Origin: an uncultured Flavobacteriaceae bacterium
GTDB lineage: Bacteria > Bacteroidota > Bacteroidia > Flavobacteriales > Flavobacteriaceae
Direction of reading: 5' to 3'
Length of the DNA stretch: 12,151 nt
NCBI GenBank assembly: GCA_947311815.1
Contig: CAMZMA010000297.1
Location: 1-12,151, forward strand
Position numbers and translations under genes: made by a program
Part shown: in pieces, positions 1-5,949 of the stretch
Layout of the letters: each line of letters opens with the position of its first letter
Position numbering within the stretch: position 1 is the stretch's first letter
The notes under the pieces: generated by a model
Told to the model about the DNA's origin: nothing
Database searches by the model: none
What the model saw: the letters and a program-made list of their open reading frames with translations, nothing else

Positions 1-509
1 GGAGACCAATTAATACCTGCATCGGTAGATTTCCAAATACCTCCTGCAGGAGCGCCAACATAATAAGTGTTCGAGTTATTAGGGTCTATTGTAAAAGTGT
101 TTACTCTACCTTGTCCTGATGACCAAGACGCCGTATTTGTATGTGCAAAAGGACCTATAGAAGTCCAATTACTTGCATCGGTAGTAGTTCTGGCATTCAT
201 GTTGTTTTTTTCTTCCCAAGCTTCCCATAAGTCTTTAGAAGGTGCAATTGTACCGTCTGGTTTGGTGTAAAAACTCCAATGATACTTCCATCTTTCAAAG
301 GGTTTTAAACCACTTCCTTTTTTATTTTTATCTATGGTTTTAAAATATTTTTCTGCAGATTTAGAGATGTCTTCTAAAGTTATTTTTGATTTAGAAGCTA
401 CTTTTGATTGCATTTCTTTTGACTGCATCCAAGGGGCATTGTTCTGAGAAATTTGCGCATTACTAGTAAAATACCCTAAAAATGCTATTAACAACAATGA
501 TTTTTTCAT
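1..509 (-). CDS. Secreted BNR/beta-propeller protein, N-terminal part (runs off left edge)
   Basis: This is the first 169 codons of a larger exported protein, starting at the ATG on 509-507. Residues 1-18 form a signal peptide (Lys-Lys start, Leu/Ile-rich core, SNA before Q19). A charged linker follows. The stretch from about residue 110 (NWTSIGPF, then GQGRVNTFTIDPNN) leads into a first propeller-type repeat, with GGIWKSTDAGINWS at the cut edge. The xSTDxGxxW pattern is the Asp-box/BNR hallmark. In Flavobacteriaceae such proteins are usually very large, carry several propeller or PKD domains and end in a type IX secretion signal. That C-terminus is outside the window, so T9SS export is inferred. 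The gene starts 3 bases after the upstream lipoprotein gene stops, so the two are probably cotranscribed. Its target is unknown: a binding or adhesion role, or a peptidase fused to a propeller, are both possible. Confidence 0.8.
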   Translation of the reverse strand, partial: MKKSLLLIAFLGYFTSNAQISQNNAPWMQSKEMQSKVASKSKITLEDISKSAEKYFKTIDKNKKGSGLKPFERWKYHWSFYTKPDGTIAPSKDLWEAWEEKNNMNARTTTDASNWTSIGPFAHTNTASWSSGQGRVNTFTIDPNNSNTYYVGAPAGGIWKSTDAGINWS

Positions 510-512
510 AAT

Positions 513-1031
513 TTATTGATTAATCTTAGTACTAATTTTTTGTAAAAATAAAGAATCCTTTTCTTTTTTTATGTTAATTACAGCTTTAACGTCTTCGTTA
601 GGAATAGCTATTGACAATACATAGTGTTTTATTTTCCACGTATCGTTAATTTTTTCTAATACTCCAGATCCTCTACAAATACCCATTTGGGTGTTTAATA
701 ATTCATCAAACCAAATAAAATTAGTTTTTTTATTTAAATACATATTTCTTTCAAGTACTTTAAAACTCCACGCTTTTCCTTTGTCAAAATAAGGTTTACT
801 AAATTTTTGAAATGCTGGTTTCGTCCAATTTTCTGAAGCATCTGTGCCAATAAAAACAGCTTCAGTATCCATAGCATCAAAATAACTTTTGTAATTTGCT
901 TCTGCCGCAGCTTTATGCCAATTATTTAAAACAGTATTAGCTATTTTTTTTTGATTTTCAAATATTTTTATATCTTTTTTACATGAAGTAAAAATTAAAA
1001 AATAAAATAAAAATAAGTAACTATATTTCAT
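513..1031 (-). CDS. Lipoprotein with NTF2/SnoaL-like fold
   Basis: This 172-residue protein has a short hydrophobic leader and a lipobox-like end (LIFTSC, Cys17) followed by charged residues, so it is probably a lipid-anchored envelope protein. The body fits the NTF2/SnoaL-like pattern: an N-terminal helix around residues 27-45 (IANTVLNNWHKAAAEANYKS), then YFDAMDTEAVFIGTDASE, a W/F-rich central part, and a strand pair ending in a W-K-I-K-H-Y-V-L-S motif near residues 131-139. This resembles DUF4440-like 'nuclear transport factor 2 family' proteins. Members are mostly small-molecule binding proteins or enzymes of unassigned substrate, and no catalytic residue is obvious here. The gene lies 11 bases after the stop of the upstream lipoprotein gene and 3 bases before the secreted propeller gene, so the three look like one operon. 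The fold is inferred from pattern only. Confidence 0.8.
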   Translation of the reverse strand: MKYSYLFLFYFLIFTSCKKDIKIFENQKKIANTVLNNWHKAAAEANYKSYFDAMDTEAVFIGTDASENWTKPAFQKFSKPYFDKGKAWSFKVLERNMYLNKKTNFIWFDELLNTQMGICRGSGVLEKINDTWKIKHYVLSIAIPNEDVKAVINIKKEKDSLFLQKISTKINQ

Positions 1032-1042
1032 GATTCATTTTA

Positions 1043-1777
1043 TTATTGTTGAGTCTTTTTTAAATTTATCTTCTTTTTAGATTGAAGTAATAATTTTTTT
1101 TTCTTCTCTAATAAAAATTTTTTTTTCTTATTTAAAAATAAATTTTTTGCAGTAATTTTTTTTGGTTTTTTTTGATTTCCTCTAATGTCATTTTCTAAAA
1201 TTTCTCTTTCAATTAAGATGTTTTTTCTTGAAACACTATCAATTTTAGTAGTATCTAATCCTATATAAGCATCATCAATAGTAATTAATTCTTCAAATGT
1301 TTTTTGAGAAAACACAGTGTTTATTTTTTTGTTTACCGATGTAAAAGCTACTAAAATTTTATCAACTTGTTTATTAACAGCATCAGCATTTATAGCGGGT
1401 ATTTTTGTCATGTCTGTTAATCGAAGTGATTCGTTATACAAAACATGTATTCTGGCTTTAAAAGCAGGTGTTTCTAAAATAGCAGGCTTTACACTGTCTC
1501 TTAAATTTTTTACCAAATCTTTTAATTCTAGTGCGTTACTAAGAGATTCGTTAGGCGTATTGTTAGAGAATTGTTTTATAAATTCATTTAAATTTTGATA
1601 TGATTTCCAATCAATTATTTCTTTTTTAAATATTGTTTTTACAGAAACCGTTTTTTGATGTTTTTGTACTACACTAAGTAAAGGTTTCGTTTTATATGCA
1701 GTTTTAGGTTCTTTTTTTTGTGGTTTTCCACAAGCAAAAAGAAGTGTAAAAAGTAGTAAATACAATACGTTTTTCAC
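1043..1777 (-). CDS. Hypothetical lipoprotein with lysine-rich repetitive C-terminal tail
   Basis: This 244-residue protein has a clear lipoprotein signal (MKNVLYLLLF, lipobox LLFAC, Cys16). The start codon is GTG at 1777-1775. No ATG precedes the signal sequence in frame, and the leader would be lost from any downstream start. Residues about 45-190 are mixed and helical, with no family I recognise. The last 44 residues contain 18 lysines. Within them an eight-residue pattern recurs (N-KKKK-FLL, E-KKKK-LLL, QS-KKK-INL), encoded by two nine-base A runs 24 bases apart (T runs at 1094-1102 and 1118-1126 on the plus strand). Such a basic tail on a surface lipoprotein could bind anionic polymer or the cell envelope, but that is speculation. 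The gene heads a three-gene minus-strand run of exported proteins. The homopolymers make it prone to slippage or to sequencing error. Confidence 0.75.
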   Translation of the reverse strand: MKNVLYLLLFTLLFACGKPQKKEPKTAYKTKPLLSVVQKHQKTVSVKTIFKKEIIDWKSYQNLNEFIKQFSNNTPNESLSNALELKDLVKNLRDSVKPAILETPAFKARIHVLYNESLRLTDMTKIPAINADAVNKQVDKILVAFTSVNKKINTVFSQKTFEELITIDDAYIGLDTTKIDSVSRKNILIEREILENDIRGNQKKPKKITAKNLFLNKKKKFLLEKKKKLLLQSKKKINLKKTQQ

Positions 1778-1795
1778 GATAAAGAATTTAGTCGA

Positions 1796-1828
1796 TAAAA
1801 ATACTCATTTATTACTTACAATGTACAA
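1796..1828 (-). promoter_or_regulatory. Weak Bacteroidota-type promoter candidate for the lipoprotein operon
   Basis: On the minus strand a TTG (1828-1826) is followed after 22 bases by TATTTTTA (1803-1796), which matches the TAnnTTTG -7 consensus except at the last base. The start codon is 18 bases further on. The spacing is acceptable for the Bacteroidota primary sigma factor, but in DNA this AT-rich such a match can arise by chance. Confidence 0.3.
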
Positions 1829-1843
1829 TCTTTTAAAAAGATT
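1827..1843. repeat. 17-bp palindrome in a divergent intergenic region
   Basis: AATCTTTT and AAAAGATT are perfect inverted arms around a single central A. The element lies between the divergently transcribed lipoprotein operon and the threonine dehydrogenase gene, and overlaps the -33 part of the weak minus-strand promoter candidate. It could be an operator or a small hairpin. It contains no GC clamp and could be a chance palindrome. Confidence 0.35.
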
Positions 1844-1906
1844 CACATTTATGAATTTTACACTGTTAATTTTTATGAAAACGATTTCCTTATAACTAGA
1901 AATTAG

Positions 1907-1914
1907 TAAATTTG
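1907..1914 (+). promoter_or_regulatory. -7 box of the threonine dehydrogenase promoter
   Basis: TAAATTTG is an exact match to the Bacteroidota -7 consensus TAnnTTTG and lies 22 bases before the ATG at 1937. No TTG is found at the expected 17-23 base distance upstream (only a TTT), so the -33 half is weak. Confidence 0.45.
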
Positions 1915-1936
1915 ATGTTTCAAAACCAAACAACTA

Positions 1937-2905
1937 ATGAATGACACCATTTTAATTATTGGAGCAAGCGGACAAATAGGAAGCGAACTTACTCAAAAAT
2001 TAAGAAAAATCTATGGAAATCAGCAAGTTATAGCTTCTGATATTAGAGAAGGAAATACTGAGTTAATGACTTCAGGTCACTTTGAAATTATTGATGCTAC
2101 AAACAAAGAAGCTATTTTAAAAGTAATTCAAAAACACCAGGTAACTCAAGTATATTTAATGGCAGCAATGTTATCTGCCACAGCAGAAAAATACCCACAA
2201 AAAGCGTGGAATCTAAACATGAATTCGCTGTTAAACGTGTTAGATTTAGCAAAAGAAAAACACATAAAACAGGTATATTGGCCAAGTTCTATTGCTGTAT
2301 TTGGCCCTTCTTCGCCCAAAAAAAATACGCCGCAAAAAACCATTATGGAACCTTCTACCGTTTACGGAATTAGTAAAGTTTCTGGCGAACATTGGTGTAA
2401 TTATTATCATGAAAAGTATGGTGTAGATGTTAGAAGTATTCGCTATCCAGGAATTATTAGTTGGAAAACAAACCCTGGAGGTGGCACAACAGATTATGCC
2501 GTAGATATCTTTTTTAAGGCAATAGAAAATGGATCTTATGATAGTTTTTTGTCAGAAAATACACGCTTACCAATGATGTATATGGAGGATGCAATAAACG
2601 CAACCATACAAATTATGCAAGCAAATACAAAGGATATAAAAATAAGAACTTCGTATAATTTAGCCGCAATTAGTTTTACGCCCAAAGAAATTGCAAATGA
2701 AATAAAAAAACACATTACTGATTTTACCATTACGTATCATCCAGATTTTAGACAAGAAATTGCCGATAGTTGGCCTCAATCTATTGCCGATATTGATGCA
2801 AGAACAGATTGGAATTGGCAACATCAATTTGATTTAGCAGCAATAACTAAAGATATGATTACCAATTTACAAGCTCAAAAGAATAAAAAATTAGAAAATG
2901 TGTAA
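1937..2905 (+). CDS. tdh: L-threonine 3-dehydrogenase, SDR (epimerase-like) type
   Basis: The product is a 322-residue NAD-dependent enzyme of the extended short-chain dehydrogenase/reductase class. It most resembles the epimerase-like L-threonine dehydrogenases known from Flavobacterium, which oxidise threonine to 2-amino-3-ketobutyrate on the way to glycine and acetyl-CoA. Visible motifs are the Rossmann glycines GASGQIG (residues 9-15), the acidic Asp35 at the end of strand 2 for NAD preference, PSS (116-118), and the catalytic pair Tyr143/Lys147 in YGISK. These are followed by family-typical IRYPGIISW, NPGGGTTDYAV and MMYMEDA segments. The C-terminus (ADSWPQSIADIDARTDWNW) is also characteristic. 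Length is normal for the family. The gene appears monocistronic, with an exact -7 box upstream and a strong hairpin terminator downstream. A related sugar-nucleotide epimerase is the main alternative, but the C-terminal motifs argue against it. Confidence 0.9.
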   Translation: MNDTILIIGASGQIGSELTQKLRKIYGNQQVIASDIREGNTELMTSGHFEIIDATNKEAILKVIQKHQVTQVYLMAAMLSATAEKYPQKAWNLNMNSLLNVLDLAKEKHIKQVYWPSSIAVFGPSSPKKNTPQKTIMEPSTVYGISKVSGEHWCNYYHEKYGVDVRSIRYPGIISWKTNPGGGTTDYAVDIFFKAIENGSYDSFLSENTRLPMMYMEDAINATIQIMQANTKDIKIRTSYNLAAISFTPKEIANEIKKHITDFTITYHPDFRQEIADSWPQSIADIDARTDWNWQHQFDLAAITKDMITNLQAQKNKKLENV

Positions 2906-2982
2906 GTTGTTTTAAAAAGAACCGACTATAGGTATAAATAAGTTGAAAATACAATCCCCCAATAGTCTGTTATTAATGCAAC

Positions 2983-3024
2983 AAAAACCTATGTGTTTTA
3001 AAATATATAGGTTTTTTCTTTTCC
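2983..3024 (+). terminator. Intrinsic terminator after tdh
   Basis: Two 17-base arms (2983-2999 and 3000-3016) pair along their whole length, with two G-U pairs. The outer part is AAAAACCTAT with ATAGGTTTTT, and a T-rich tract (TTTTTTCTTTT) follows. The symmetric A/T flanks could also support termination from the opposite strand. It separates tdh from the next plus-strand gene. Confidence 0.75.
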
Positions 3025-3025
3025 G

Positions 3026-3033
3026 TATCTTCG
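3026..3033 (+). promoter_or_regulatory. -7 box very close to the start codon
   Basis: TATCTTCG matches TAnnTTTG at seven of eight positions and ends only 4 bases before the ATG at 3038. If it is used, transcription would start at or within a few bases of the start codon, giving a leaderless message. No good -33 TTG is visible. Confidence 0.4.
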
Positions 3034-3037
3034 CCAA

Positions 3038-3526
3038 ATGTTTGTAGAATATAGCACCATTAATGAGTCTGCCAAAACTTGGATATACCCAAGCAGTAGA
3101 AAGTTTTATACGGATGAAATAGATGGATTAAAAATCAAAATCCAATCTTTTATTGATGGATGGAAATCCGAAGACAAAAACTTTAAAGCTACATATCAAT
3201 TTTTATACAATCGATTTATCATTTTTTTTGCTGATGATAGCAAGTCGCCTTTAACAAGTGCAGAAATAAACGAACAAGTTGCCTTTATTTTAAAACTACA
3301 ACAAGAGTATAAGGTGGAGTTATTAGACAAAATGAATGTTTGTTTTAAACAAGGCGAATATGTACAGTACAAAGAGTTAAAAGAATTTAAAAAACTTTTA
3401 AAAAACAAAACCGTTTCCGAGAAAACCATTGTTTTTGATAATTTAGTACAAACCCATCAAGAGTTTCAAAATTACTGGGAAGTCCCCATTACAGAAAGTT
3501 GGTACAGTCGGTTTTTAAAGAAATAG
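3038..3526 (+). CDS. Conserved flavobacterial protein of unknown function ('ABC transporter ATPase' in many databases)
   Basis: This 162-residue soluble protein has no signal peptide or membrane segment. It resembles a conserved single-copy Flavobacteriaceae family through the N-terminal WIYPSSRKF (15-23), FIDGW (38-42), YNRFIIFFAD (57-66), LLDKMNVCFKQGEYVQYK (95-112) and the C-terminal NYWEVPITESWYSRF (145-159). Homologues are often named 'ABC transporter ATPase', but this sequence has no Walker A P-loop, no Walker B and no LSGGQ signature, so that name is unsupported. Function is unknown. It lies between a terminator and the convergent lepA gene, so it is probably transcribed alone. The ATG at 3038 agrees with the family's usual N-terminus as I remember it, even though the putative -7 box is only 4 bases away. 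Confidence 0.85.
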   Translation: MFVEYSTINESAKTWIYPSSRKFYTDEIDGLKIKIQSFIDGWKSEDKNFKATYQFLYNRFIIFFADDSKSPLTSAEINEQVAFILKLQQEYKVELLDKMNVCFKQGEYVQYKELKEFKKLLKNKTVSEKTIVFDNLVQTHQEFQNYWEVPITESWYSRFLKK

Positions 3527-3542
3527 ATAACTAGTGTTTTTA

Positions 3543-3558
3543 CAGTAAAAATCTACTG
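3543..3558. terminator. Possible bidirectional terminator between convergent genes
   Basis: CAGTA and TACTG form a 5-bp stem around a 6-base loop in the 54-base gap between the convergent genes ending at 3526 and 3581. An A-rich stretch follows on the plus strand, which is T-rich when read from the lepA side before the hairpin. An overlapping alternative pairs TTTTTAC with GTAAAAA. The stems are weak and AT-rich, so this is only a candidate. Confidence 0.3.
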
Positions 3559-3580
3559 AAGAAAAAACAATATTTAGAAT

Positions 3581-5377
3581 CTAATCATTCAATTTTAACA
3601 CTGCCATAAACGCTTCTTGAGGTATTTCTACATTTCCAACTTGACGCATACGTTTTTTTCCTTTTTTCTGTTTTTCTAGCAGTTTACGTTTTCTAGAAAT
3701 ATCGCCTCCATAACATTTTGCCGTTACATCTTTACGTAAAGCTTTGGTGGTTTCTCTGGCAATAATTTTTGCTCCAATTGCTGCCTGAATAGGAATATCA
3801 AACTGTTGTCTTGGTATTAACTGCTTTAATTTTTCTACTATTTTTTTTCCAATAGAATACGCATTATCTGCATGTAATAAAGCAGAAAGTGCATCTACAG
3901 GTTGCCCGTTTAATAAAATATCTACACGTACTAATTTCGATTTTCGCATTCCGATAGGATGATAATCAAAAGAAGCATATCCTTTAGAAACTGTTTTTAA
4001 TCGATCGTAAAAATCGAATACAATTTCTGCCAAGGGCATTTCGAAAGTTAATTCAACTCGTTCTGTGGTTAAATAGGTTTGATTGGTAATTAAACCTCTT
4101 TTTTCGATACAAAGCGACATCACTTGCCCAACAAAATCTGATTTTGTAATGATAGATGCTTTTATAAAAGGTTCTTCTACCCTATCTAAACGCGAAGGAT
4201 CTGGTAAATCGGTTGGATTGTTTAACAGTACTAATTGATTAGGGTTTTTTCTAGTATATGCATGATAACTAACATTAGGAACCGTGGTAATAACCGTCAT
4301 GTTAAACTCGCGTTCTAAACGTTCTTGTATGATTTCCATATGCAACATTCCTAAAAATCCACATCGAAATCCGAAGCCTAAAGCAGCTGAACTTTCGGGT
4401 TGAAATACCAATGAAGCGTCGTTTAGTTGCAATTTTTCCATCGAATAACGCAACTCTTCGTAATCTTCGGTATCTACAGGGTAAATACCTGCAAAAACCA
4501 TGGGTTTTACATCTTCAAAACCGTCAATCGTTTCGGTTGTTGGGTTTTCGGCATCTGTAATTGTATCACCAACTTTTACTTCTTTCGCTGTTTTAATTCC
4601 TGTAATTAAATAGCCAACATCACCTGTTTTTACCGATTTTTTTACAACTTGCTGTAATTTTAAAGTTCCTACTTCATCGGCAATATACTCATTGTCAGTC
4701 GCCATAAATTTAATGCGCTGTCCTTTTTTTATTTCACCATTTAAAACTCTAAAATAAGTTTCAATCCCTCGGTAAGAATTGTAAACTGAATCAAAAATTA
4801 AAGCTTGTAATGGCGCTTCTGGATCTCCTTTTGGAGCAGGAATTCTATCAATAATTGCCTTTAAAATAGTATCGACTCCAAAACCTGTTTTACCACTTGC
4901 ATGTATTACTTCTTCTGGTTCGCATCCTAATAAATCTACAATATCATCGGTTACTTCTTCTGGATTTGCGCTGGGTAAATCTACTTTATTTAGTACAGGA
5001 ATAATTTCTAAATCGTTCTCTAGCGCCAAGTATAAATTAGAAATAGTTTGTGCTTGTATGCTTTGGGCAGCATCAACAATTAACAAAGCGCCCTCGCAAG
5101 CAGCGATTGATCTTGATACTTCGTATGAAAAATCTACGTGACCAGGTGTGTCAATTAAATTTAAAATATAATCTTCTCCTTCAAAATTATAATCCATTTG
5201 TATGGCATGCGATTTAATGGTGATTCCACGTTCTCGCTCTAAATCCATATTATCTAACAATTGTGCTTTCGATTCTCTTTCGGTTACAGTATTTGTAAAA
5301 CCAAGTAATCTATCAGCCAAGGTGCTTTTACCGTGATCTATATGTGCTATTATGCAAAAATTTCTGATGTTCTTCAT
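3581..5377 (-). CDS. lepA: Elongation factor 4 (LepA), ribosome-associated GTPase
   Basis: EF4 is a translational GTPase of the EF-G class that acts on the ribosome, with proposed roles in back-translocation and in 30S biogenesis. The open frame extends upstream to 5434, but I choose the ATG at 5377-5375. It gives the canonical MKNIRNFCIIAHIDHGKST start and 598 residues, the normal EF4 length. The longer frame would also run through the promoter. GTPase motifs are G1 AHIDHGKS (11-18), RGIT (50-53), G3 DTPGH (76-80) and G4 NKVD (130-133). The EF4-specific C-terminal domain is intact, with KCYGGDISRKRKLL from about residue 554 followed by a basic KKGKKRMR segment. The stop is TAG. It is a single gene with its own strong promoter, convergent with the plus-strand gene before it. 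No anomaly is seen. Confidence 0.97.
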   Translation of the reverse strand: MKNIRNFCIIAHIDHGKSTLADRLLGFTNTVTERESKAQLLDNMDLERERGITIKSHAIQMDYNFEGEDYILNLIDTPGHVDFSYEVSRSIAACEGALLIVDAAQSIQAQTISNLYLALENDLEIIPVLNKVDLPSANPEEVTDDIVDLLGCEPEEVIHASGKTGFGVDTILKAIIDRIPAPKGDPEAPLQALIFDSVYNSYRGIETYFRVLNGEIKKGQRIKFMATDNEYIADEVGTLKLQQVVKKSVKTGDVGYLITGIKTAKEVKVGDTITDAENPTTETIDGFEDVKPMVFAGIYPVDTEDYEELRYSMEKLQLNDASLVFQPESSAALGFGFRCGFLGMLHMEIIQERLEREFNMTVITTVPNVSYHAYTRKNPNQLVLLNNPTDLPDPSRLDRVEEPFIKASIITKSDFVGQVMSLCIEKRGLITNQTYLTTERVELTFEMPLAEIVFDFYDRLKTVSKGYASFDYHPIGMRKSKLVRVDILLNGQPVDALSALLHADNAYSIGKKIVEKLKQLIPRQQFDIPIQAAIGAKIIARETTKALRKDVTAKCYGGDISRKRKLLEKQKKGKKRMRQVGNVEIPQEAFMAVLKLND

Positions 5378-5404
5378 GCGTCGTAATCTAACTTCTTTGA
5401 GGTG

Positions 5405-5435
5405 CAAAGATAGGTTATTTAAGAGGGTGTACAAA
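5405..5435 (-). promoter_or_regulatory. Complete Bacteroidota promoter of lepA
   Basis: On the minus strand TTTG (5435-5432) is followed by TATCTTTG (5412-5405). The TTG of the first element and the second are separated by exactly 19 bases. Both halves match the Bacteroidota primary sigma consensus (TTG, then TAnnTTTG). The -7 box ends 27 bases before the chosen lepA ATG, leaving a short leader. This supports the 5377 start over the longer frame. Confidence 0.75.
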
Positions 5436-5457
5436 TAAAAAAAATATGACTCTAAGT

Positions 5458-5760
5458 TTATAATTGCGTTGATAATAGTATTTGATATTCCTTTTCAATA
5501 TTTTTATATTTAATATTTGAAAATAACTTTCCAATTGTTTTTTCTGCAAATTCTTTAGCCTTATATTTCTTTCTGTATTGTGTTTAATTGCCGATTTAGC
5601 ACATAAATCTAACAAATTTTTTATCTTTTTATTCGCTAGATTGCTCGCTCTGGTTTTTCTTCTAATACTAATTCTTGACACATTTAAGAAAAGGGGCAAT
5701 TCCACAATATGAAGTGAACTTTCTAGAATTATTAAATTTCGAAAAAACATGTGTATATGC
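5458..5760 (-). pseudogene. Degenerate IS110-family transposase fragment (C-terminal domain)
   Basis: The 3' part of an IS110/IS116/IS902-type transposase can be read on the minus strand, but only by changing frame. Positions 5760-5689 encode YTHVFSKFNNSRKF followed by TSYCGIAPF, the typical start of the C-terminal domain. Positions 5678-5571 then encode, in another frame, SRISIRRKTRASNLANKK and IKNLLDLCAKSAIKHNTE, the SGTSIRGKTRxSNxANKK region of the family. From 5577 to 5458 the first frame resumes with YRKKYKAKEF and ends at a TAA. In-frame stops separate the pieces. The conserved SG is SR here and RGK is RRK, further signs of decay. No N-terminal DEDD domain and no clear element ends are visible. 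An apparent 111-codon frame over this region is a by-product of the frameshifts. The scar lies just upstream of the lepA promoter and borders the unknown cassette. Confidence 0.7.
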
Positions 5761-5817
5761 TGTTTGACTTATACAAACCCGTGGAAACACTTATTAAAAA
5801 AAGGTGTTTAAACTTTT

Positions 5818-5842
5818 GAAAATCAGTGTTTTCCCTTTTTTT
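5818..5842 (+). terminator. Possible terminator-like hairpin before the DUF2589 cassette
   Basis: GAAAAT and GTTTTC form a 6-bp stem (one G-U pair) with a 4-base loop at 5818-5833. CC and a run of seven T follow. No plus-strand gene precedes it, so it may insulate the cassette from readthrough or be a leftover of the mobile element. The stem is weak. Confidence 0.3.
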
Positions 5843-5864
5843 ATATCTTTTATTCTTTTCAACT

Positions 5865-5894
5865 TTGTGCCAGTTGTATTTAAAATACGATTTG
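5865..5894 (+). promoter_or_regulatory. Tentative promoter region of the DUF2589 cassette with internal 13-bp palindrome
   Basis: TTG (5865-5867) is followed 18 bases later by TACGATTTG, which is the -7 consensus with one extra base. Between them lies a palindrome, GTATTT-A-AAATAC (5876-5888), reaching into the -7 element as an operator might. A second imperfect -7 box, CAACTTTG, lies at 5860-5867. None is a clean match, and the ATG is 55 bases further on. Confidence 0.25.
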
Positions 5895-5949
5895 GCGGAA
5901 ACCGAAAAGCCTTTTTTAAATAGAGTAGGTAAGATTAAAAAATATTGTT

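Noticed and set aside
67..270. Plus-strand frame of 67 codons
   Set aside because: It lies opposite the secreted propeller gene, whose minus-strand translation is clearly family-like.
2146..2730. Minus-strand frames inside tdh
   Set aside because: Low-complexity shadows of a well-supported plus-strand gene.
5378..5434. N-terminal extension of lepA
   Set aside because: It contains the -7 and -33 boxes and is absent from the usual EF4 N-terminus.
5415..5750. 111-codon minus-strand frame as an intact gene
   Set aside because: The IS110 signature starts and ends in a different frame, and the frame also runs over the lepA promoter. It is better explained as a pseudogene.
5894..5917. GGC...GCC followed by six T as a terminator
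   Set aside because: Only a 3-bp outer stem with an imperfect inner helix. It would also cut off the cassette from its own promoter region.
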